This document shows positions 1 to 4,220 of a stretch of DNA of 6,177 bases, piece by piece (position 1 is the first letter of the stretch; every line of letters begins with the position of its first letter). The translations under genes were made by a program, and so were the position numbers. The DNA is from Spirochaetaceae bacterium (GTDB lineage: Bacteria; Spirochaetota; Spirochaetia; Treponematales; Breznakiellaceae), in assembly GCA_031269165.1 (NCBI GenBank), contig JAISZQ010000364.1, forward strand, positions 1 through 6,177, in the 5' to 3' direction. The notes under the pieces were generated by a model. It made no database searches, was not told the DNA's origin, and was given only the letters and a program-made list of their open reading frames with translations.

Positions 1-22
1 CGCAGCAATTTGCCTCTCATCA

Positions 23-916
23 CTATTCACTACTATCCACTGCTTGAGCCACGACCAGCGTCCACACCGCGCTTGTTTTCCGGTCAAGCCACGTCTCCAG
101 AATCATCACGCCGGTGAGGTCGCCCTCGCTCCGGGTAACGTTCAGCGTCAGCCGCGCCCCGCTCGCGTCGACAACCTCGGTGCCGACCCGTGTTGACAGT
201 TGGGGCAAGAGCGAAACGAGCGCGTTCTCATACGAGGCCTGGGCCGTTTTTTGCAGGGAACCCTTGTTTTTGGCGTGGCCCACCCCGGCTAACCAGCCGG
301 GAACGGCGGCGGTATACCGCTTCGTCCAGTCGGGAACGCCGTCCTCCACAGCCACGGCGTAGGGCGGAACCGCCGCGTCAACCCCCGCGTACCTTGCCCG
401 CACAAGTACCACGCCGTTTTTCTCAAGCACGTCCGCGTCCTCGTCAAAGTCCAGCGCGTCAAGGTAGCCCTCGTACCCGTTGGCCGGGGTTATCCGGTAG
501 TCAAAGTCGCTGAAGTAATCCAGATTGCCCGCCCCCTGATTCAGCACTGCCGCGCTTTCCGCATGAACGCCGTGGAACAGGGCCGCCTTTTGTGCCGCGT
601 CCGCCAGCGCGTTCCGCACCGCCTCGTCCCGGTTTGCCCGTCTCCCGGCCATCCCGATTATGGTAATCCCGGCCCCGGAGGGCCGCGTGACCCAGTAGCC
701 TCTGTCAAATTCCGCTTCGAGCGAGGAATCTGAAGGTTCCGAATATTCCGCACTGAGAAAGGACTCCGTTTCGAGATACATCTCCGCCTTGAGAGAGGAT
801 TCCGAGGGCTCCGCCGATACCGGCAAGCCGGACGATGCCTGACCCCCGCCCCAGACCCCAGCGCGCACGGCAACAATAAGAACCACCAGAACCGATAACA
901 CAGACCATTTTTGCAT
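23..916 (-). CDS. secreted protein with two LPP20-like halves
   Basis: Predicted 297-residue exported protein of unknown function. I start it at the ATG at 914-916 (MQKWSVLSVL...) because GGAG lies 9 nt upstream and a signal-peptide-like hydrophobic stretch (residues 5-18) follows; the open frame continues upstream to 1024, but that extension is encoded by repeat DNA. There is no cysteine, so it is not a lipoprotein. Residues 33-69 are Ser/Glu-rich with an imperfect duplication (SAEPSESSLKAE, then SAEYSEPSDSSLEAE). Two segments resemble LPP20-type lipoprotein domains: about 73-120 (YWVTRPSGAGITIIGMAG, then an Ala-rich helix) and about 194-250 (VPDWTKRY..., WLAGVGHAKNK, then KTAQASYENALVSLLPQL). 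It is the last gene of the minus-strand series, 151 nt beyond the LPP20-like lipoprotein gene. The LPP20 link comes from motif pattern only. The coding call is firm; the function is unknown. Confidence 0.8.
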   Translation of the reverse strand: MQKWSVLSVLVVLIVAVRAGVWGGGQASSGLPVSAEPSESSLKAEMYLETESFLSAEYSEPSDSSLEAEFDRGYWVTRPSGAGITIIGMAGRRANRDEAVRNALADAAQKAALFHGVHAESAAVLNQGAGNLDYFSDFDYRITPANGYEGYLDALDFDEDADVLEKNGVVLVRARYAGVDAAVPPYAVAVEDGVPDWTKRYTAAVPGWLAGVGHAKNKGSLQKTAQASYENALVSLLPQLSTRVGTEVVDASGARLTLNVTRSEGDLTGVMILETWLDRKTSAVWTLVVAQAVDSSE

Positions 917-951
917 AACGCTTTTCTCCAATAGAATACCGGTGCCCCTGC

Positions 952-1066
952 GGGGAATGGAAAATGATAAATGGAAAATGGAGAATGATAAGAAGGGCGC
1001 GCGCAGTTTCCATACTCCATGCATTTTCCCTTTTCAATTCTCCATTTACCATTCCCCCGAAGGGGG
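952..1066. repeat. imperfect inverted-repeat spacer element
   Basis: This low-complexity, hairpin-capable element fills the spacer between the two LPP20-like genes. The outer arms GGGGAATGG (952-960) and CCATTCCCC (1049-1057) pair perfectly over 9 bp. The inner arms AAATGGAGAAT (976-986) and ATTCTCCATTT (1037-1047) pair over 11 bp. The left arm also repeats AATGGAAAATG directly (956-966 and 970-980). It ends in a small hairpin CCCCC-GAA-GGGGG (1054-1066), the same 13-mer found several times at the right edge of the window. On the minus strand it would lie in the mRNA between the upstream stop and the downstream Shine-Dalgarno. No T-tract follows, so it is not a clear intrinsic terminator. It may be a small non-autonomous repeat or a transcript-processing element. 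Confidence 0.55.
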
Positions 1067-1067
1067 C

Positions 1068-1739
1068 CTAGTTGCCTACGGGAACCGGCCCGCCGCCGGC
1101 TTCCTTGTTAAACGCAGTGTCCATGCGTTGGAGCGCGTTAAACGCCGCCGCTGCCGGAACCACCAGTTTCGCCGCATTAGCCGCCTGGTTCACCTCGGTT
1201 GCCGCCGCCGACTTGCTGTACTCCATCACGACCCACAAGAGCCCGTTGTCATCGCTCTGTAGTTTCACCGTCTTCGCGCCCTTCAACTCGGCCTTGGACA
1301 GCGTTTGGGTGATATTTTCCTGAAACGAAATCGCCGCGCTGGGGTCAAGCTCACTTACCGCCGTGTAGTCGTTCACCATGTTCTTCACGATGGAACTCAA
1401 CTGCCGGGCGATGTCGGCCCGCGCCCGCGTTTCCGCAAACGTTTTGCCCGTCCCCATCTTGGACATATCGTTCCCGATCTTGTACGTCCCGATGCCGATA
1501 ATCACGTCCTCGGAAGCGTTGAGGTAGGCATCGTTCACAAAATCGGGAACCCCGCTTAACCCCTTGCTTGCCGAACCCGTGCCCGCTGTGCCGGCACTCG
1601 CCGCACCCGATGGAAGCGGCGCAGCCTTCGGCGCGCTTGTGCACCCTGCCATTGACAACGCGATAAGCGCCGCCACACCAAAAACAAAAAATCTCTTCGC
1701 GATAAGCGCCGCCACACCAAAAACAAAAAATCTCTTCAT
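1068..1739 (-). CDS. LPP20-like lipoprotein with duplicated signal peptide
   Basis: Predicted 223-residue lipoprotein. The start is the ATG at 1737-1739, 6 nt after AAGGAG (1746-1751); an in-frame ATG at 1797-1799 has no such site and would place 20 non-signal residues before MKRFF. The signal peptide contains KRFFVFGVAALIA twice in tandem (residues 2-14 and 15-27), followed by LSMAGC with the candidate lipidated cysteine at residue 33; one copy alone would give an ordinary 19-residue signal peptide. After a Pro/Ala/Gly/Ser linker (34-62) comes an LPP20-like region: VPDFV (64-68), IIGIGTYKIGN (80-90), then the helix ETRARADIARQLSSIVKNMV (103-122) and LLWVVMEYS (167-175). The C-terminus is Ala-rich and ends GGGPVPVGN. 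In known LPP20 or FlgP-like proteins this fold is envelope-anchored. The precise role here is unknown, and lipidation is inferred from the LxMAGC box. Confidence 0.85.
   Translation of the reverse strand: MKRFFVFGVAALIAKRFFVFGVAALIALSMAGCTSAPKAAPLPSGAASAGTAGTGSASKGLSGVPDFVNDAYLNASEDVIIGIGTYKIGNDMSKMGTGKTFAETRARADIARQLSSIVKNMVNDYTAVSELDPSAAISFQENITQTLSKAELKGAKTVKLQSDDNGLLWVVMEYSKSAAATEVNQAANAAKLVVPAAAAFNALQRMDTAFNKEAGGGPVPVGN
1660..1737 (-). repeat. perfect 39-bp tandem duplication in signal peptide
   Basis: Two adjacent copies (1660-1698 and 1699-1737) are identical base for base. Each is 39 nt, so the reading frame is kept, and each encodes KRFFVFGVAALIA. The identity extends one further base on the left (C at 1659 and 1698). 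The lack of any difference between the copies suggests a recent event or ongoing slippage or recombination at this site. Confidence 0.95.
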
Positions 1740-1745
1740 ACCTTT

Positions 1746-1767
1746 CTCCTTCGCCGCTTTTTGCGGC
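1746..1767 (-). promoter_or_regulatory. hairpin plus Shine-Dalgarno of lipoprotein gene
   Basis: Read on the minus strand, a hairpin GCCGC-AAAAA-GCGGC (1753-1767, 5-bp stem and 5-nt loop) ends directly before GAAGGAG, which is 6 nt from the ATG. The Shine-Dalgarno (1746-1751) confirms the start at 1739. The stem could influence ribosome access or mRNA stability. The structure is seen in the sequence; any regulatory role is inferred. Confidence 0.5.
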
Positions 1768-1775
1768 ATAAAAAT

Positions 1776-1796
1776 ATAATTACCGGCATTTGCCGG
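1776..1796 (-). terminator. possible weak terminator after the left paralogue
   Basis: On the minus strand CCGGCA-AA-TGCCGG (1783-1796) can form a 5-6 bp stem and is followed within about 5 nt by the A/T-rich run ATTATATTTTTA. It lies downstream of the CsgG-like/DUF1566 gene and upstream of the lipoprotein gene. The short stem and interrupted T-run make it a weak candidate that could allow partial read-through. Confidence 0.35.
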
Positions 1797-1823
1797 CATT
1801 TTCCTTTATTCAAGCAGGGAAGA

Positions 1824-1915
1824 GGGATAAAGGGGGAAGTCTCCCCCTGGCTCCGGCGGTCTTCCGCCACCCCCTCTACGAGGGCTCCGCCCCCGAAACA
1901 CCCCGCCTTTATCCC
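1824..1915. repeat. multi-hairpin element bounded by 10-bp inverted repeat
   Basis: Outer arms GGGATAAAGG (1824-1833) and CCTTTATCCC (1906-1915) are perfect inverted repeats. Between them lie three consecutive small hairpins: GGGGGA-AGTC-TCCCCC (1832-1847), GGCGG-TCTT-CCGCC (1855-1868) and CCCTC-TAC-GAGGG (1872-1884), the last with an alternative GGGC-TCC-GCCC pairing (1882-1892). The segment starts 13 nt after the stop of the left paralogue on the minus strand. It contains no plausible ORF. It could be a 3' UTR structure, a processed small RNA or a miniature repeat. The right arm is part of a 3' flank shared with the other paralogue (4192-4206). Confidence 0.55.
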
Positions 1916-1928
1916 GAAGGGCTCTCCG

Positions 1929-3152
1929 CTAAAACTGCCGGACGGCGCGGACAGAACAACTGTAATGCTTGCCGGTGAAGTTGTACTGTACGCCATTGCT
2001 GAAATTCTGTTCCCATGCGTAAACGTTATCGATCTCCGACGAAGACCAGTACCTGTCGTCTTTAAAGCCGCCAAGGTCATTCACCTGCAAGTTCTGATAC
2101 ATCAGGTTCAATTCGCCATTGCTGGGTAAAAACCAATCATTAAAACCATTAATGTAAAGTTCGGCGCAGTATTCCGCCGCGCCGGTTTGTCCGTTTTTTC
2201 TCATAAACGCTACAATAAGCTCCGTGTTCTTTTTCCCCCTGCCGATGCCTAATCCCGTCCCGCCCACGCTATTAAGAGATGATAGCCACATTGATTTGAT
2301 TTCTGTGGAAGCCGGGGCCGCCTCCAGATACCGCCAGTCATCGGAAAACCCTCCCTTGTCGTAGAACACAATGCCCCCCGCCGGGCCGGCGTCGCCCACC
2401 TTGTAGGTGGTGGGTGCTGGTGGAGCCGCCGGGGTGGGAGCCGCCGCCTGACCAGCCGGTGCCGTGCTTCCGCCTGCCGGCCGCCGCGGGGCCGTCCCGC
2501 CACCGCCACTTGCCAATAAGGTCTCTACCCGTACGCTTTTTGCCAAATCCGCCAGATACGATACCGCGACTGTGGCGGTTTCTATATTGATTGCTTTGAG
2601 CGTGAGGCTGTAGACATCCCCTAAATCAGCTAATGAACCTGTTACAATTGCCCCAGCGCCTAATAGCTTCCCGATAGATTTTGCCGATTCGTCATCCACT
2701 TCCCCGGAAAGCTGAAACCCCTGTTCCTCCCGAATCTTGTCCAGATTGGCACGGTCAACCACAACCAGTTTCCCGCTGCTTACAATCGCCGATTCAAGCC
2801 TTGTCAAAACCTGTGTGGAAAACGCCGTTGAAGGTGATGCCACGCTTACAAGAGCGAGCATAGTTTTCGCCGGGATTTTCGCTTCCATCTGCGCGGCGGC
2901 CTCTCTGATTGCCGCGTCCAAGTCCATCCCGGAGGAACCGCTGTTGGCCTCCGTCAGAATCACCGTACCTTCCGCCGGTTTAGCCTGAAGCTGCCGGTCA
3001 AGGTAATCAAACCGTTCCTGGACAGCGGGGTCCACTCTAGCCGCCGGGGTTACGGGCGCGGGAGCCGGATCAGGCTCGCTACCGCCCCCGGCAAAAACCG
3101 CCACAACTGCCATCGCCCACACCGCCACGAAAAACACCCTTTTCTTTATCAT
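1929..3152 (-). CDS. secreted CsgG-like/DUF1566 protein, left paralogue
   Basis: Predicted 407-residue exported protein. The ATG at 3150-3152 has AAGGAG 6 nt upstream and opens a signal peptide (MIKKRVFFVAVWAMAVVAVFA, cut predicted before GGGSEP); there is no cysteine at the cut, so signal peptidase I rather than lipoprotein processing is likely. Residues about 60-215 resemble the CsgG/FlgO/LpoB family: EGTVILTEAN, MLALVSVAS, LVVVDRANLDKIREEQGF, SGEVDD, IGKLLGAGAIVTGSL, and YSLTLKAINIETATVAVSY. An Ala/Pro/Thr linker (216-248) leads to YKVGDAGPAGGIVFYD and a C-terminal DUF1566 domain (about 249-407) with NGFNDWFLPSNGELNLMY, YWSSSE, YAWEQNFSNG and the terminal VRAVRQF. DUF1566 has a C-type-lectin/formylglycine-enzyme-like fold, suggesting ligand binding outside the cytoplasm. 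Its paralogue lies at 4221-5516, with a toxin-antitoxin pair between them. Family calls are by motif recognition. Confidence 0.88.
   Translation of the reverse strand: MIKKRVFFVAVWAMAVVAVFAGGGSEPDPAPAPVTPAARVDPAVQERFDYLDRQLQAKPAEGTVILTEANSGSSGMDLDAAIREAAAQMEAKIPAKTMLALVSVASPSTAFSTQVLTRLESAIVSSGKLVVVDRANLDKIREEQGFQLSGEVDDESAKSIGKLLGAGAIVTGSLADLGDVYSLTLKAINIETATVAVSYLADLAKSVRVETLLASGGGGTAPRRPAGGSTAPAGQAAAPTPAAPPAPTTYKVGDAGPAGGIVFYDKGGFSDDWRYLEAAPASTEIKSMWLSSLNSVGGTGLGIGRGKKNTELIVAFMRKNGQTGAAEYCAELYINGFNDWFLPSNGELNLMYQNLQVNDLGGFKDDRYWSSSEIDNVYAWEQNFSNGVQYNFTGKHYSCSVRAVRQF
2885..3033 (-). repeat. near-identical paralogue tract, left copy
   Basis: This 149-nt stretch matches 5255-5403 with only four mismatches (2982, 2995, 3018, 3023). 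The first 97 nt (2885-2981) are perfect, third codon positions included. Two differences are silent and two give R/Q and V/I. It encodes about residues 40-89 (DPAVQERFDYLD to EAAAQM). The adjoining sequence on the low-coordinate side is clearly diverged, giving a sharp boundary at 2885. Confidence 0.9.
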
Positions 3153-3165
3153 AAAATACTCCTTA

Positions 3166-3205
3166 GCGGAAATCTCCGCCCGCGTTTAAGCCCGCCGGCA
3201 AATTT
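3166..3205 (-). promoter_or_regulatory. 40-nt conserved leader, left paralogue
   Basis: These 40 nt are identical to 5530-5569, and both lie immediately upstream of the Shine-Dalgarno of a CsgG-like/DUF1566 gene. On the minus strand the block runs from AAATTTGCCGGCGGGCTT to the hairpin GCGGA-GATT-TCCGC (3166-3179), which ends 1 nt before AAGGAG (3159-3164). Upstream of the block the two paralogues no longer match, so it is a candidate 5' UTR or promoter-proximal element. Perfect conservation could also simply reflect recent duplication. Confidence 0.6.
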
Positions 3206-3324
3206 GTATGTCCACCGCCAAAAGCGGATAACACCACAGTTAGTAAGCACGACCACACGAACAAATGCGCCTGTTCTTGTCCCCCGCGCTTGCTCCCGTA
3301 GCGATTTTGTGAGAGAATGGGAAG

Positions 3325-3576
3325 ATGGAAGTCGTTGTCAAGTTTGCGCCCTCCGCATTTAAGCATGGGGGCACCGAGGCGGACATATACCATGTGCTGA
3401 ACAATGTGGAATATGATGATGTTTTGGACGATGACAACGAAAAACACTTGGTTTTGGGGTTTGACAGCAAGACAAACCTGCTGGAAATCCTGTACAATGT
3501 TATTGATGAGCAGACCGTCAGGGTATTTCACGCTATGAAGTGTACCAATACCTTCCGCGCTCTGCTCGACAGATAG
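3325..3576 (+). CDS. putative BrnT-like toxin of a TA pair
   Basis: Predicted 83-residue protein starting at the ATG at 3325; the in-frame codon at 3310 is a stop, and only weak purine-rich sequence (GAGAGAATGGGAAG) serves as ribosome site. The order of motifs fits small toxins of the BrnT-like or related 'HG...FHAMK' type: SAFKHGGTEADI (10-21), a variable acidic stretch (28-39), LVLGFD (42-47), LLEILYNVID (52-61) and VRVFHAMKCTNTFRALL (65-81). BrnT proteins are ribosome-independent RNases with a RelE-like fold. The next gene starts 9 nt after this stop. The gene is richer in A/T than the genes around it, consistent with acquisition. Family membership is by pattern only; the catalytic residues cannot be assigned with confidence. 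Confidence 0.7.
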   Translation: MEVVVKFAPSAFKHGGTEADIYHVLNNVEYDDVLDDDNEKHLVLGFDSKTNLLEILYNVIDEQTVRVFHAMKCTNTFRALLDR

Positions 3577-3580
3577 GAGG
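3575..3580 (+). promoter_or_regulatory. Shine-Dalgarno overlapping the toxin stop
   Basis: AGGAGG shares two bases with the TAG stop of the upstream gene (3574-3576) and lies 5 nt before the ATG at 3586. This is the strongest ribosome site in the pair. The arrangement favours translational coupling and higher synthesis of the downstream, presumed antitoxin, protein. Confidence 0.8.
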
Positions 3581-3585
3581 AACCG

Positions 3586-3831
3586 ATGCCCGATTATACC
3601 GATGAGGAATACGACGCGCTGGACGAATACTACACCAAAAACCCGCCCAGGGTTTCCGGTGACGGAAAAAGCGGCTTCTTTGCGAAGCACAAGGGTCAAA
3701 GCCCCGGCCACGTCATCATCGTGGACGACCTTTCCGCAGACTGGCTCCGCATCAAGGCCGTGGCGGAACACACTACCCCGGAGGCAATCATCGGCCAACT
3801 GGTACGCAAAGAGATTGCGCGAACCGCATAA
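3586..3831 (+). CDS. putative cognate antitoxin, RHH-like C-terminus
   Basis: Predicted 81-residue acidic protein. The ATG at 3586 follows AGGAGG by 5 nt. The N-terminus (DYTDEEYDALDEYYTKNPP) is strongly acidic and tyrosine-rich, as expected of a region that neutralises a basic toxin. The C-terminal half contains HVIIVDDLSADWLRIKAVAEHTTPEAIIGQLVRKEIA (42-78), which could form a beta strand followed by two helices of a ribbon-helix-helix DNA-binding fold like BrnA or CopG antitoxins. If so it would repress its own operon. Toxin-first gene order matches BrnTA. The pair lies between two paralogous secreted-protein genes on the opposite strand. The role is inferred from size, order and motif pattern. 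Confidence 0.68.
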   Translation: MPDYTDEEYDALDEYYTKNPPRVSGDGKSGFFAKHKGQSPGHVIIVDDLSADWLRIKAVAEHTTPEAIIGQLVRKEIARTA

Positions 3832-3904
3832 CGGCCACCCCGTCTGAATTTCCCTCATCGTTTTCTCCTTATCCCCCATCTCTTATCCCTCTTCCTTGCC
3901 CCCC

Positions 3905-4029
3905 GTCATTGCGAGCGGCCATCGTCATTGCGAGCGGGCCGCTCGTTAGAGCGGGCGCGGCAATCCAGAGGGAGATGCCTTCTCTGGATTGCTTCGGGCT
4001 CCGGCAAATTGCCGCCTCCTCGCAATGAC
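3905..4029. repeat. palindromic repeat element, copy A
   Basis: The main body runs 3924-4029 from GTCATTGCGAG to CTCGCAATGAC, an 11-bp inverted pair. Within it are CCGCTC-GTTA-GAGCGG, the inner arms GCAATCCAG (3960-3968) and CTGGATTGC (3984-3992), and the palindrome CGGCAAATTGCCG (4002-4014). A second truncated end (GTCATTGCGAG at 3905-3915) precedes it, indicating a nested or partial copy. Similar 'GTCATTGCGAG...CTCGCAATGAC' elements are common in spacers of many bacteria. No ORF is supported here. The preceding stretch 3846-3900 is pyrimidine-rich and shows nothing else on the plus strand. Confidence 0.8.
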
Positions 4030-4071
4030 GGCCTCGCCCGTTGTCCCCGCCATCGCGCCCGCTACCCCCCG

Positions 4072-4178
4072 GTCATTGCGAGCGGGCCGCTCGTTAGAGC
4101 GGGCGCGGCAATCCAGTGTGGTGGCCCCTCGCCTGGATTGCTTCGGGCTACGGCAAATTGCCGCGCCCTCGCAATGAC
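4072..4178. repeat. palindromic repeat element, copy B
   Basis: The first 45 nt (4072-4116) match copy A (3924-3968) exactly; the middle differs, and the right end again has CTGGATTGCTTCGGGCT, a CGGCAAATTGCCG palindrome and terminal CTCGCAATGAC. The A-to-B spacer begins with text (to 4049) that also follows copy C, so the copies and their flanks have been shuffled as modules. It ends 42 nt beyond the stop of the right paralogue. It may act as a 3' mRNA-stabilising structure. Confidence 0.8.
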
Positions 4179-4191
4179 GCCCCCGTAACGT

Positions 4192-4220
4192 CCCCGCCTT
4201 TATCCCCGCGAGGCTCTCCC
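4192..4220 (-). repeat. 3' flank shared by the two paralogues
   Basis: CCCCGCCTTTATCCC (4192-4206) is identical to 1901-1915, and both lie just beyond the stop codon of a CsgG-like/DUF1566 gene, followed by GGCTCTCC in each. With the shared leader this shows that the duplicated unit included flanking DNA on both sides. Confidence 0.7.

Noticed and set aside
917..1024. N-terminal extension of the left-most gene to an ATG at 1024
   Set aside because: It would be encoded by the inverted-repeat element and would put 36 residues before a normal signal peptide; the ATG at 916 has a Shine-Dalgarno at a good distance.
1054..1066. Intrinsic terminator after the lipoprotein gene
   Set aside because: The CCCCC-TTC-GGGGG stem is strong but is followed on the minus strand by AATGGTAAATGG, not a T-tract.
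1740..1799. N-terminal extension of the lipoprotein gene to an ATG at 1799
   Set aside because: It would bury the Shine-Dalgarno and leader hairpin inside the coding region and precede the signal peptide with 20 non-hydrophobic residues.
3204..3318. Possible promoters for the toxin-antitoxin pair (TTGTAT-17 nt-GATAAC at 3204-3232; TTGCTC-17 nt-GAGAAT at 3290-3318)
   Set aside because: Each matches the sigma-70 consensus only partly, and the second lies too close to the start codon; no way to choose between them from sequence.
3163..3879. Long minus-strand open frame covering the toxin-antitoxin pair
   Set aside because: It lies antisense to two well-formed small genes, shows no recognisable motif, and its end runs into the conserved leader of the neighbouring gene. 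Its strong Shine-Dalgarno is reported separately as a finding.
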